From Rhodobacter sp. (GTDB taxonomy: Bacteria > Pseudomonadota > Alphaproteobacteria > Rhodobacterales > Rhodobacteraceae): a stretch of DNA of 64,000 nt. A program made the position numbers and the translations under genes. The stretch covers positions 62,001 through 126,000 of the forward strand of contig JAIXXB010000010.1 in the NCBI GenBank assembly GCA_027490955.1, in the 5' to 3' direction. Shown here in pieces: positions 36,249 to 44,593 of the stretch; position 1 is the stretch's first letter, and each line of letters starts with the position of its first letter. Under the pieces are notes generated by a model. That model was not told the origin of the DNA. It saw nothing but the letters and a program-made list of their open reading frames with translations, and made no database searches.

Positions 36249-36586
36249 GGACACCTCCGGCTGTTCGGTTTTAGCAGATGATTTCGTGCGCTGCCTTGGG
36301 CGGGATGTTAGAATCCGAGTTGCGCCTGTGTCAAATAATATTCCTGCTGTGAAAAATCGAAATCGCGCCTAAAGCCTTGCCGCGCGTGATTTTTTGGCAA
36401 TTGCGCGCCAGTTTAGGGGGGCAAGGCGCGCCCTGCCTATCCCAATGCCGCGCCCAGAATTTTCTTGCCCATGGCCCAAGGCGGCATGATAGTGCCGCAG
36501 GGGCGGGCGGGTATCAGGTGCGCCCTGCCGCAACTGCCCTGCCCCGCGCAGCACTTGCCCAGCAGATCTTGCGAGGGAGCCGAGCC
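36249..36586. other. intergenic region between tmm and the broken cupin gene
   Basis: Holds the tmm leader and, at 36339-36356, the tmm copy of the shared repeat. Beyond about 36380 towards the cupin gene no gene or clear signal was recognised apart from the GCGAGGGAG ribosome binding site of the cupin gene near 36570-36580. Confidence 0.6.
36339..36356. promoter_or_regulatory. shared inverted repeat upstream of tmm
   Basis: TATTCC-TGCTGT-GAAAAA: TTCC/GAAAA half-sites with a 6-base spacer, 91-108 bases before the tmm ATG. A weaker match to the elements at 41405 and 32722, at a similar distance from the start codon. Confidence 0.4.
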
Positions 36587-36949
36587 ATGAAACCAATCGA
36601 CCCCAGCGACCGCAAAATCGCCAATATTCATTCGGCCCCGTTTCAGCCCTTTGTCTACCCTGACGGCACGGCCTTGGGCGACAGTGTTTTGCAACTGGAT
36701 GAGGGGGCCGCGCTGGGCACGGGTTTTCATGTTTACCGCATGCCTGCGGGCATGACCACGCGCGGGCATCGCCACAATGGGCACTAACAATTTCTGATCC
36801 TGTCAGGCGAGTTGCACGAAAGCGATGGCACCATCCTGCGCGCGGGCGATTTGGTGTTCTACCGCGATGGCAGCGAACATCACTCCTACACCCCCGATGG
36901 CTGCATTTTGGCCGTGCATATCGCAGGGCCAGAATTTCCGCTGGATTAA
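36587..36949 (+). pseudogene. cupin-domain protein gene with an in-frame nonsense codon
   Basis: A reading frame of 121 codons encoding a small single-domain cupin is interrupted by TAA at 36785-36787. The frame is otherwise uninterrupted: before it come the metal-ligand block MTTRGHRHNGH, after it QFLILSGELHESDGTILRAGDLVFY and SEHHSYTPDGC, ending at TAA 36947-36949. In the cupin motif HxH-x(3,4)-E the stop sits exactly where the metal-binding Glu is expected, so a single GAA-to-TAA change explains it. The first 66 residues alone would lack half of the metal site. It could also be a sequencing or assembly error. Confidence 0.8.
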
Positions 36950-36996
36950 GGGATGCGGTGGCTAGGGCAGTAGCGGCGGTGGCGGCAGAAATGAAA

Positions 36997-37018
36997 AGGC
37001 CCCAGAAAACTGGGGCCT
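36997..37018. terminator. bidirectional terminator between the cupin gene and gmaS
   Basis: AGGCCCCAG (36997-37005) pairs with CTGGGGCCT (37010-37018) around an AAAA loop. On the minus strand, after the gmaS stop, the stem is followed by TTTTCAT. Confidence 0.8.
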
Positions 37019-37046
37019 ATCCTTGGCGGCACTGCGCAAGCCAGAT

Positions 37047-38354
37047 TTAGATATCCAGCGTATTTTCGGTTTCCCATTTCGAGAAATGCGATGCGTAGCT
37101 GTCCCATTCTTTATGCTTCAGCTTTAGGAACGCGGACGAGAATTCATCGCCCATCATGGATTTCAGCGTCTTGTCCTTGTCAAACTCGCGCAATGCGTCC
37201 AGCAGGTTCAGGGGCAGTTTTGGCGCGTTTTTCACAGTATGGCCCATCTGATACATATCGATGTCATAGCGCCGCCCTGGATCGGCCTTGGTGCGCACGC
37301 CGTCGAGACCCGCGGCCAAGATAACGGCCTGCATCAGATAGGGGTTGGCTGCACCATCGGGCAGACGCAACTCAAACCGCCCTGGGCCAGGCACGCGCAC
37401 CATATGGGTGCGGTTATTGCCCGTCCATGTCACTGTATTGGGTGCCCATGTGGCCCCCGAAGATGTGCGCGGCGCGTTGATGCGTTTATAGCTGTTCACA
37501 GTGGGATTGCAGATGGCGGCCAAGGCGCTGGCATGTTTCATGATGCCGCCAAGGAAATGGCGGCCTTGGTCGGATAGGCCCAGTTCTTTCGACTTATCCG
37601 CAAAAGCGTTGGTTTTTCCATCCAGTGACCAGACCGAGATATGCGCATGGCAGCCCGAACCTGTCAGCCCTTTGAACGGCTTTGGCATGAATGTGGCGCG
37701 CAGCCCGTGCTTTTCGGCCACCGATTTCATCATAAACTTGAAAAAGCTATGTTTGTCGGCGGTTTGCAGCACATCGTCATATTTCCAGTTCATCTCGAAC
37801 TGGCCCGTGGCATCTTCGTGATCGTTCTGGTACGCCTCCCAGCCCAATTCCAGCATGTAATCGCAGACCTCGGCGATGCAGTCATATTGGCGCATGACGG
37901 CCTGCTGATCGTAGCAGGGCTTTTCGGCGGTATCATAGGGATCGGCGATTTTATCGCCTTCGGGGGTAAGCAGAAAGAACTCTGGCTCGACCCCTGTTTT
38001 CACCCGCAGCCCGTCTTTGGCCGCTTCGTCAATCAGGCGGCGCAGCACGTTGCGCGGGGCCTGCGCCAAAGGCTTTTCTTCCATCACACAATTCGAGGCC
38101 AGCCATGCCACTTCGCGCTTCCACGGCAGTTGAATCGCCGATTCTGGATCGGGCACTGCCATCATATCTGGATGCGCTGGGGTCAAATCCAGCCATGTGG
38201 CAAAGCCAGCAAAGCCAGCCCCATCCACCGCCATGTCATTGATTGCTTGGCTTGGCACCAGTTTAGCACGCTGCCCACCGAACAGGTCGGTATAGGACAC
38301 CATGAAATACTTAACGCCTTTGTCTTTCGCCCATTTGGCCAGATCTTTTGCCAT
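37047..38354 (-). CDS. gmaS: gamma-glutamylmethylamide synthetase
   Basis: Glutamine-synthetase-fold ligase that joins methylamine to the gamma-carboxyl of glutamate with ATP. The GS landmarks are present in 435 residues: DLFGGQRAKLVPSQAI near 22, FFLLTPEGD near 126, the ATP block GSGCHAHISVW near 230 and the C-terminal PNTVTWTGNNRTHMVRVPGP near 300. Direct coupling to mgsABC (45 bases after mgsC on the same strand) and the surrounding methylamine genes favour GmaS over an ordinary glutamine synthetase, which is about 470 residues with different surroundings. Confidence 0.9.
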   Translation of the reverse strand: MAKDLAKWAKDKGVKYFMVSYTDLFGGQRAKLVPSQAINDMAVDGAGFAGFATWLDLTPAHPDMMAVPDPESAIQLPWKREVAWLASNCVMEEKPLAQAPRNVLRRLIDEAAKDGLRVKTGVEPEFFLLTPEGDKIADPYDTAEKPCYDQQAVMRQYDCIAEVCDYMLELGWEAYQNDHEDATGQFEMNWKYDDVLQTADKHSFFKFMMKSVAEKHGLRATFMPKPFKGLTGSGCHAHISVWSLDGKTNAFADKSKELGLSDQGRHFLGGIMKHASALAAICNPTVNSYKRINAPRTSSGATWAPNTVTWTGNNRTHMVRVPGPGRFELRLPDGAANPYLMQAVILAAGLDGVRTKADPGRRYDIDMYQMGHTVKNAPKLPLNLLDALREFDKDKTLKSMMGDEFSSAFLKLKHKEWDSYASHFSKWETENTLDI

Positions 38355-38399
38355 GTTAAAACTCCCTGTCGTCTTTATGTTTTGTTAAGGGGGGGCGGC

Positions 38400-39728
38400 T
38401 TAGAAGCCGCCATTCCGCCCAGGGATCCAGTTGGTGCCCGCAAGGGGCACACCCGCCATGGCCGCTGCCTCGATGGTCAGCGAACACAGGTCTTCGGGTT
38501 CCAGATTATGCAGATGATTCTTGCCACAAGCGCGCGCGATGGTTTGCGCCTCTAGCGTCATCACCTTGAGGTAGTTCTTCAGACGGCGACCACCCAGAAC
38601 AGGATCGAACCGCTTGGACAGTTCGGGATCTTGGGTGGTGATGCCAGCAGGATCGCGGCCTTCGTGCCAATCGTCATAGGCATCTGCCGTGGTGCCAAGC
38701 TTTTGGTATTCTTCTTCCCAAATCGGGTCATTATCGCCCAGCGCAATCAGCGCGGCAGTTCCGATGGCCACGGCATCTGCGCCCAGCGCCAAAGCCTTGG
38801 CCACATCGGCCCCCGTGCGGATACCGCCCGAGACGATCAGTTGCACCTTGCGGTGCATCCCAAGGTCTTGCAGCGCCTTTACCGCCTGCGGAATACAGGC
38901 CAAAATCGGCATGCCCACATGTTCGATGAACACATCCTGCGTGGCCGCCGTGCCGCCTTGCATACCATCAAGCACCACCACATCCGCGCCCGCCTTGACC
39001 GCCAGCGCAGTGTCGTAATAGGGGCGCGCGCCGCCAACCTTGACATAGATCGGCTTTTCCCAATCGGTGATCTCGCGAATTTCCATGATCTTGATTTCCA
39101 GATCATCAGGGCCAGTCCAGTCAGGATGCCGACAGGCCGAGCGTTGGTCAATCCCTTTGGGCAGGTTGCGCATATTGGCCACCCGATCCGAGATTTTCTG
39201 GCCCAGCAGCATACCGCCACCGCCGGGCTTTGCACCTTGGCCGACCACCACTTCGATGGCATCGGCGCGGCGCAAATCATCGGGGTTCATGCCGTAACGA
39301 CTGGGCAGATATTGATAGACCAGCGTTTTGGAATGGCCGCGCTCTTCTTCGGTCATGCCGCCGTCACCTGTGGTGGTCGAGGTGCCCGCCGCCGTGGCCC
39401 CACGGCCCAGTGCCTCTTTGGCAGGGCCAGACAGCGCGCCAAAGCTCATCCCTGCGATGGTGATGGGAATATCCAGATGGATTGGCTTTTTGGCAAAGCG
39501 CGTGCCCAGCCAGACATCGGTTGCGCATTTCTCGCGGTAGCCTTCCAGCGGATACCGCGAGATCGACGCGCCAAGGAACAAAAGGTCATCGAAATGCGGC
39601 AGATGGCGTTTGGTGCCGCCGCCGCGAATATCATAGATGCCCGATGCCGCTGCACGGCGGATTTCGGCGTTGATCGCCGGTGTGAAAGTGGCAGAGAAAC
39701 GGGGCGGTGTTTTTGGGAATTCGGTCAT
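38400..39728 (-). CDS. mgsC: N-methylglutamate synthase subunit C (glutamate-synthase-like FMN domain)
   Basis: FMN-binding TIM-barrel subunit related to the central part of GltB, 442 residues. Characteristic blocks: ITIAGMSFGALSG near 90, GGGGMLLGQKIS near 170, IYVKVGGARPYYD near 223, VVLDGMQGGTAATQ near 247 and IVSGGIRTGADVAKALALGADAV near 298. With MgsA and MgsB it transfers the methylamino group of gamma-glutamylmethylamide to 2-oxoglutarate, producing N-methylglutamate. It starts nine bases after mgsB and is followed by gmaS. Confidence 0.9.
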   Translation of the reverse strand: MTEFPKTPPRFSATFTPAINAEIRRAAASGIYDIRGGGTKRHLPHFDDLLFLGASISRYPLEGYREKCATDVWLGTRFAKKPIHLDIPITIAGMSFGALSGPAKEALGRGATAAGTSTTTGDGGMTEEERGHSKTLVYQYLPSRYGMNPDDLRRADAIEVVVGQGAKPGGGGMLLGQKISDRVANMRNLPKGIDQRSACRHPDWTGPDDLEIKIMEIREITDWEKPIYVKVGGARPYYDTALAVKAGADVVVLDGMQGGTAATQDVFIEHVGMPILACIPQAVKALQDLGMHRKVQLIVSGGIRTGADVAKALALGADAVAIGTAALIALGDNDPIWEEEYQKLGTTADAYDDWHEGRDPAGITTQDPELSKRFDPVLGGRRLKNYLKVMTLEAQTIARACGKNHLHNLEPEDLCSLTIEAAAMAGVPLAGTNWIPGRNGGF

Positions 39729-39737
39729 TCTCTCGCC

Positions 39738-40427
39738 TCAGTAAGCCGACGCATTGTCGATGTTAAAGTTATACAGTTTGCGGGCAGAGCCATAGCGCTT
39801 GAACTCTTCTGGCCGCGCTTTGCCATCGGCCTCGCCGCGTTTGAGAAGATCGGCCAGCAGGGCAATATGTTCGGGGCGCATCTCTTTTTCGATGCAATCG
39901 GCGCCCAAGGATTTGACCGAGCCGCGCACGAAAAGACGTGCCTCATACAGGCTGTCGCCCAGCGCCTCGCCCGCATCGCCCAGCACAACCATGTTGCCCG
40001 ATTGCGCCATAAAGCAGGACATGTGGCCGATATTGCCATGCACGACAATATCAATGCCCTTCATCGAAATACCGCAGCGGCTGGATGCGTTGCCCTTGAT
40101 CACCAAAAGCCCGCCGCGCCCTGTGGCCCCCGCATATTGGCTGGCGTCCCCATCGATGATGACAGTGCCCGACATCATGTTTTCCGCCACACCTGGCCCT
40201 GCGGAACCTTTGATGCGAATCGTGGCCAGTTTGTTCATGCCCGCGCAGTAATAGCCCGTAGAGCCGCGCACTGTGATATCGACAGGCGCATCAACCCCCG
40301 CCGCAATCGCATGTGCGCCTTTTGGGTTGATCACCTCCCACGCGGTCATGTTTGTTTGGCCTTTCAGCGCGTGCAAGGACGAGTTCAGCGCGCGCAGCCC
40401 CTCTTTACTTAGGTCAAAAGTCTGCAT
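39738..40427 (-). CDS. mgsB: N-methylglutamate synthase subunit B (GltB C-terminal-like)
   Basis: 229-residue right-handed beta-helix subunit homologous to the C-terminal GXGXG domain of glutamate synthase. The repeating turns are visible in GATGRGGLLVIKGNAS, GNIGHMSCFMAQSG and LGDAGEALGDSL. It links the amidotransferase and FMN parts of the MgsABC complex. The ATG at 40427 lies four bases after the mgsA stop; longer in-frame extension would run deep into mgsA. Confidence 0.9.
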   Translation of the reverse strand: MQTFDLSKEGLRALNSSLHALKGQTNMTAWEVINPKGAHAIAAGVDAPVDITVRGSTGYYCAGMNKLATIRIKGSAGPGVAENMMSGTVIIDGDASQYAGATGRGGLLVIKGNASSRCGISMKGIDIVVHGNIGHMSCFMAQSGNMVVLGDAGEALGDSLYEARLFVRGSVKSLGADCIEKEMRPEHIALLADLLKRGEADGKARPEEFKRYGSARKLYNFNIDNASAY

Positions 40428-40431
40428 TCTC

Positions 40432-41328
40432 TCAACGCTCCCAGAAGTAGACGGTGGCGGGCTCTGGCTCCCAAACGCGGGCGGCCTCGATGCCCGGCAG
40501 GTTGACCAGCGCGCGGTATTCGCTGCCAAAGGCAACGTATTGATCGGTTTCGGCCATGACGGCAGGTTTGCAGGCGATTGGGTCGCGCACCACACCAAAG
40601 CCGTTGTGCGTGCCGACGACAAAGGTAAAGAACCCGTCCAGATCGGTCAGCGTTGCCTCTAATGCGTTGCCCAGCGTCTCGCCCGTTTGCAGTTTGTGGC
40701 TGATAAACGCTGCGCCCACTTCGGTGTCATTTTCCGTTTCAAAGGTCATGCCCAGACGCTTCAACTCGCGCCGCACGCCGTTGTGATTCGACAAGCTGCC
40801 ATTATGCACAAGGCACTGATCTGACCCTGTGGAAAACGGATGCGCGCCCATGGTGGTCACCGCGCTTTCGGTGGCCATGCGGGTGTGCCCAATGCCATGG
40901 GTGCCGCCCATTTTGGCCACTTCAAAGCGGGCCGCCACATCTTTGGGCAGGCCAACCTCTTTGAAAATCTCGATATTCTCGCCAGAGGACATCACCTTGA
41001 TGCCAGGGCGCAGTTGCGCCACGGCCGAGCGCGCCGCCTCGAGTTGGCCCAAGGGAACTTCCAGCACGGCATGGGTGGATTTCACCAGCATGGCCACGGG
41101 CGCGCCAATGGCCTGCTTCAGATCGCCGTCTAAATCCTTGAAATCCTTTTCAGGATGCGCCGATTGCACGGTCAGCTTGCCAAGCCCTTTGCCCGCCGAT
41201 GAATAAATCGCAATGCCCGCAGAATCGGGGCCGCGATCGGTCATGGTGATCAGCATATCTGTCAGCATGGCCCCCAGTTGGGGTTCAAGCTTTGGGTCTT
41301 TTAAAAATAACCCAACGATTCCGCACAT
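40432..41328 (-). CDS. mgsA: N-methylglutamate synthase subunit A (class II glutamine amidotransferase)
   Basis: Ntn-hydrolase domain protein of 298 residues that releases methylamine from gamma-glutamylmethylamide for channelling to MgsC. The catalytic cysteine is residue 2 (MCGIVGLF), and the amidotransferase blocks GIGHTRMATES and HNGSLSNHNGVRREL follow around 145-190. First gene of mgsABC-gmaS. Its upstream region, shared with the divergent permease operon, carries the inverted repeat at 41405-41422. Confidence 0.9.
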   Translation of the reverse strand: MCGIVGLFLKDPKLEPQLGAMLTDMLITMTDRGPDSAGIAIYSSAGKGLGKLTVQSAHPEKDFKDLDGDLKQAIGAPVAMLVKSTHAVLEVPLGQLEAARSAVAQLRPGIKVMSSGENIEIFKEVGLPKDVAARFEVAKMGGTHGIGHTRMATESAVTTMGAHPFSTGSDQCLVHNGSLSNHNGVRRELKRLGMTFETENDTEVGAAFISHKLQTGETLGNALEATLTDLDGFFTFVVGTHNGFGVVRDPIACKPAVMAETDQYVAFGSEYRALVNLPGIEAARVWEPEPATVYFWER

Positions 41329-41404
41329 GGATTCGCCTCCTGTTTGATGAACTTATCACCAATGCTAGCACCGAAGATTCCGCCTATCAACTGTGAAGAA
41401 ACTT

Positions 41405-41422
41405 TTTTCCTTGTCGGGAAAA
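41405..41422. promoter_or_regulatory. shared inverted repeat between mgsA and the permease operon
   Basis: TTTTCCTTGTCGGGAAAA: arms TTTTCC/GGAAAA with a 6-base spacer, 77-94 bases before the mgsA ATG and 148 before the first gene of the divergent operon. It is the best copy of the motif also seen near dmmD, tmm and the XRE-cupin gene; a third TTTTC half-site follows at 41424-41428. Confidence 0.55.
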
Positions 41423-41457
41423 GTTTTCGTGCTGCTGAAAGTTTGGGCAGGTTTTGC

Positions 41458-41463
41458 TTGACA
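41458..41463 (+). promoter_or_regulatory. possible -35 box of the permease operon
   Basis: A consensus TTGACA lies 107 bases before the GTG of the first small gene. No convincing -10 was found at the usual distance, so this is tentative. Confidence 0.25.
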
Positions 41464-41569
41464 GATTGTCGCAGGTACCTTTCCCTTCAAGAAACAAATT
41501 TGCCAGCAGCGAAACGGCAGTAAGGCCCAGCCAAATCTGGCAAGCCAACAGGGCCTAAGGGAGGGAAGC

Positions 41570-41851
41570 GTGTTAGACCTAAATCAACGGATTGAGGCGA
41601 TGCACAAACGCGATGTCACTGTGGCATGGGCGTTTGTGGTCGGAATGTGGTTCTCAGTGATCTTTGTTGCCATCGCCACATGGGGGCTTGCCCCATCGGG
41701 CGCGGCGCGCATCGCGCTGCTTTTTGCGGGCGCGGTGATTCTGTTGTTCAACACGGCGGCCATCTTGGCCATGTTGCGCCATTACCGAGATGACCGCGAT
41801 TTCATCTACGGCCTTGATATCAAATTCCTAGACGAAGCAAAGGGGCGCTGA
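41570..41851 (+). CDS. small membrane protein 1 of APC permease operon
   Basis: 93-residue protein with two hydrophobic segments (about 16-40 and 46-68) joined by a very short loop, a Lys/Arg-rich N terminus and a charged C-terminal tail (HYRDDRDFIYGLDIKFLDEAKGR). It starts with GTG after a GGGAGGGAAG ribosome binding site. I do not recognise a named family. It is followed after two bases by the next small membrane protein, then a third and the permease, so it is probably an accessory subunit of that transporter. Confidence 0.75.
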   Translation: MLDLNQRIEAMHKRDVTVAWAFVVGMWFSVIFVAIATWGLAPSGAARIALLFAGAVILLFNTAAILAMLRHYRDDRDFIYGLDIKFLDEAKGR

Positions 41852-41853
41852 AC

Positions 41854-42237
41854 ATGGCACATTACACACCCCCTGCCCAAAGCAAACTAAGCCAGATCAT
41901 TGACGTGATCGTGCTGGTTACGCTGACTTTGGGCGCTTTGTTTGTTCCCTTGTGGCTGAACTTGGCAGGGGCGGCAAAGACAGTCGCCACCCCTGTCGAA
42001 AACCCCACATGGGAGGCCCTTGGCCAAAACGCCGTCCAAGCCGCCCAGTATGAGGCCCTTGGCTATACCCCCGAAACTGCGCATGATTTGATCCTTGCGC
42101 GGTTTGATTACAGCTTCACGACTGGGGCGCTGATCGTGATGATCGTGGTGGTCATCGCCTATTATGCCTTGATGCTGAAGTTTTCCGACGTGGAGTACCG
42201 CGAGGTCATCTCTGAAAAATTTGGCGAAAAGAAATAG
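41854..42237 (+). CDS. small membrane protein 2 of APC permease operon
   Basis: 127 residues with one transmembrane segment near 14-38 (IIDVIVLVTLTLGALFVPLW), a periplasmic-size loop of about 55 residues containing ENPTWEALGQNAVQAAQYEA, and a second segment near 88-110 (ALIVMIVVVIAYYALML). The C terminus is charged (SDVEYREVISEKFGEKK). Unrecognised family. It sits two bases after the first small gene and ten before the third, clearly in one transcript. Confidence 0.75.
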   Translation: MAHYTPPAQSKLSQIIDVIVLVTLTLGALFVPLWLNLAGAAKTVATPVENPTWEALGQNAVQAAQYEALGYTPETAHDLILARFDYSFTTGALIVMIVVVIAYYALMLKFSDVEYREVISEKFGEKK

Positions 42238-42246
42238 GGGGCGGCG

Positions 42247-42417
42247 ATGGAAACTTGGATTTACATTGAATACGCGGCTTGGGGGCTTTCGGCCCTGTTC
42301 GGCCTTCATATGGTGGTGGATTGGCTCAAAACCGACAGCACCTATTCCGAAGACGTTCTGACCTCTTCTCGCGAAGGCGAGCTTGAGGCCATGACCGAAG
42401 ATTCCCACAAGGGCTGA
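42247..42417 (+). CDS. small membrane protein 3 of APC permease operon (56 aa)
   Basis: A 56-residue reading frame with one transmembrane segment at about 6-27 (IEYAAWGLSALFGLHMVVDW) and an acidic, Ser/Thr-rich tail (TYSEDVLTSSREGELEAMTE). It starts nine bases after the second small gene behind AGGGGGCGGCG, and its stop is seven bases before the permease ATG. Tight spacing, start signal and membrane helix support a real gene despite its size. Family not recognised. Confidence 0.7.
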   Translation: METWIYIEYAAWGLSALFGLHMVVDWLKTDSTYSEDVLTSSREGELEAMTEDSHKG

Positions 42418-42424
42418 GGGTATT

Positions 42425-43861
42425 ATGGCACAAACTGACATCACATCTGCTGAACGCGATGGCATGGGGCCGCATGGCACCAAAGTGGGCCTTCTGCGTG
42501 TTTTGGGGCCTGCCCATGTTTGGGCGCTGGGCGTGGGTATCGTTCTGGTGGGCGAATATATGGGCTGGAACTTTGCCGTGGGCAAAGGCGGGGCCTATGC
42601 TGCGCTGATGGCCTGCTGGTTTGCGGGCATCTTGTATTCTTGCGTTGCGATGATCGATTCCGAAGTGACATCGACTGTGGCGGCCGCAGGCGGACAATAT
42701 ACCCAAGCCAAACATATCATCGGCCCGCTGATGGCCTTTAATGTGGGGCTTTACCTTGTATTCGCCTATACAATGCTAGAGGCGGCGAATGCGATTACCG
42801 CGGGCTATCTGGTTTCCGTTGTGGCCACGATGACAGGCTATGGCGGCGAGTTAGATCAGCGTCCCTTCATCATTTTGGTCATCATGTTCCTTGCATGGCT
42901 GAACTATCGCGGGGTTTTGGCAACGCTGACCTTCAACCTTGTCATCACCGCCATCGCCTTTGCGGCGATTATTGTGCTGTTCATCTCGACCAGCGGGATT
43001 GTCGGTGATGGGATCATGCAACATGCCGCCTTGTTTGAAGGGCATGAAAAACCCTATGGCTGGATCGGCATCGTTGCGGCGATGCACTTTGGCCTGTGGT
43101 TCTATCTGGGCATCGAAGGCACCACACAGGCTGCCGAGGAAGTCCGCTCGCCCGCGCGCGCGCTGCCTTTTGGCACGCTGGCTGGCATCATGACGCTGCT
43201 GATTGCGGCAACTCTGACATGGTATATCTGTTCAGGCGTGCTGCCATGGGAGTTTCTGGGCGATGGCGTGAACGGGTCGGTTGCGCCGTTGTTTGATACG
43301 GCGCGTCTGTCGGGATCGAATGCGTTGATCTGGTTCTTGGGCATTGGCACGCTTTTTGCCACGCTGGCCAGCGCCAATGGCTGTATCAACGACGCATCGC
43401 GCGCATGGTTCGCGCTGGGACGGGACAAATATCTGCCCGCTTGGTTCGGGGCCGTGCATCCGCAATACCGCACGCCTTACCGCGCCATCGTGTTCTTGGT
43501 TCCGATCGCTTTGATCTTTGCCTTGGGCGCGCCACTGGATCAGGTCATCACCTTCTCGATCTTGTCTGGGCTTTTGGGCTATACGTTCATGCCGCTGAAC
43601 ATCCTGATGTTCCGCAAGAAATGGCCCATGGGCACGATCAAGCGCGGCTATGAACATCCGTTCCACCCCATTCCAGCCATTGTGCTGCTGTCGCTGTGTG
43701 GGTTCACCTTCTTTGCGGTGTTCCTTGGCTATGGCACGCAACTGGTCGCGATGATTGGGTTTTACATCGTGGTGTCGCTGTGGTTCCACTTCTGGCGCTA
43801 TCGCTTTGTGAATCGCGGTGCGCAGTTCACCATGCCTTGGCCAAAACCGCAGGGCTATTGA
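42425..43861 (+). CDS. APC-superfamily permease (ethanolamine permease-like)
   Basis: Inner-membrane transporter of 478 residues with about 12 transmembrane segments. The APC features are strong: VWALGVGIVLVGEYMGWNF near 33-52, MIDSEVTSTVAAAGGQYTQ near 77-96 and FYLGIEGTTQAAEEVRSPAR near 228-247. The look is of ethanolamine/amino acid permeases. As the last gene of an operon divergent from mgsABC-gmaS, it is a candidate importer of methylamine, glutamate or a glutamylmethylamide-type compound. The three preceding tiny membrane proteins are not usual for APC permeases. Confidence 0.85.
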   Translation: MAQTDITSAERDGMGPHGTKVGLLRVLGPAHVWALGVGIVLVGEYMGWNFAVGKGGAYAALMACWFAGILYSCVAMIDSEVTSTVAAAGGQYTQAKHIIGPLMAFNVGLYLVFAYTMLEAANAITAGYLVSVVATMTGYGGELDQRPFIILVIMFLAWLNYRGVLATLTFNLVITAIAFAAIIVLFISTSGIVGDGIMQHAALFEGHEKPYGWIGIVAAMHFGLWFYLGIEGTTQAAEEVRSPARALPFGTLAGIMTLLIAATLTWYICSGVLPWEFLGDGVNGSVAPLFDTARLSGSNALIWFLGIGTLFATLASANGCINDASRAWFALGRDKYLPAWFGAVHPQYRTPYRAIVFLVPIALIFALGAPLDQVITFSILSGLLGYTFMPLNILMFRKKWPMGTIKRGYEHPFHPIPAIVLLSLCGFTFFAVFLGYGTQLVAMIGFYIVVSLWFHFWRYRFVNRGAQFTMPWPKPQGY

Positions 43862-43876
43862 TCTGAAGTAACAAAC

Positions 43877-43908
43877 GCTGGCCCGCCCCTGTGCGGTGGT
43901 GGGCCAGC
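43877..43908 (+). terminator. hairpin after the APC permease gene
   Basis: GCTGGCCC (43877-43884) pairs with GGGCCAGC (43901-43908). It lies 16 bases after the permease stop and just before the next gene. No T run follows, so it may stall or stabilise the transcript rather than end it. Confidence 0.5.
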
Positions 43909-43924
43909 ACCTTGAAAGTGCCCG

Positions 43925-44593
43925 ATGACCTTATACAGCCTTCTTGTTGCAGCTATTGGCGCCACGGCGCTGTGGCTGGCTTGGGCCACGCGGCAGGCCC
44001 ACAAAGCGCGAACGCTGGCCCGTGCCAGTTACTTTCGCAGTATTGAGCCGCTGTTTGCAAAAACCACAATCCGTATCCAGCCCACAGGCTTTGCGCGGAT
44101 GACAGCACATACCGATGGATTTGCCTTTGATCTGCAGGCCATTCCCGACAGCCTGACCTTTCGCAAATTACCTGCCCTATGGGTCATGCTGACCCTGCCC
44201 GAACCTATGCCCGTGAAGGCCACGCTTGACATCATGGCGCGCCCTGCGGGCAACGAGCCGTTTTCCCATTTCGCCAATCTGCCCCATTCGCTGCCCTGCC
44301 CGCCCAGCCTGCCTGATGGCACAGCGCTGCGCAGCGATGATGCGCAAGGCGTGCCGCCGCTAGACCTGATCGCGCCGCATTTTGCAATTTTTGCCGACCC
44401 CAAGGTGAAAGAACTGGTGATCTCGCCCAAGGGACTGCGCCTTGTGATCCTTGCGGACGAGGCAGAGCGAGGCCGCTTTTTGATTTTCCGTGATGCCGAA
44501 GTTGGCGCATCGCCCCTGCAGCCTGCGCGGCTGACGCCCCTGATGTCGGCCCTGATCGCGCTGCACCACACATTGACAAAGGACGCCCAATGA
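43925..44593 (+). CDS. membrane-anchored protein of unknown function
   Basis: 222 residues: one N-terminal hydrophobic segment (LYSLLVAAIGATALWLAWATR, about 3-22) followed by a soluble domain of mixed beta character. No motif I recognise; notable stretches are RLVILADEAERGRFLIF near 180 and a Pro-rich middle (LPCPPSLPDG). It overlaps the next gene by four bases (ATGA), so the two are translationally coupled. Separated from the permease operon only by a hairpin, it may still be co-transcribed with it. Confidence 0.65.
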   Translation: MTLYSLLVAAIGATALWLAWATRQAHKARTLARASYFRSIEPLFAKTTIRIQPTGFARMTAHTDGFAFDLQAIPDSLTFRKLPALWVMLTLPEPMPVKATLDIMARPAGNEPFSHFANLPHSLPCPPSLPDGTALRSDDAQGVPPLDLIAPHFAIFADPKVKELVISPKGLRLVILADEAERGRFLIFRDAEVGASPLQPARLTPLMSALIALHHTLTKDAQ

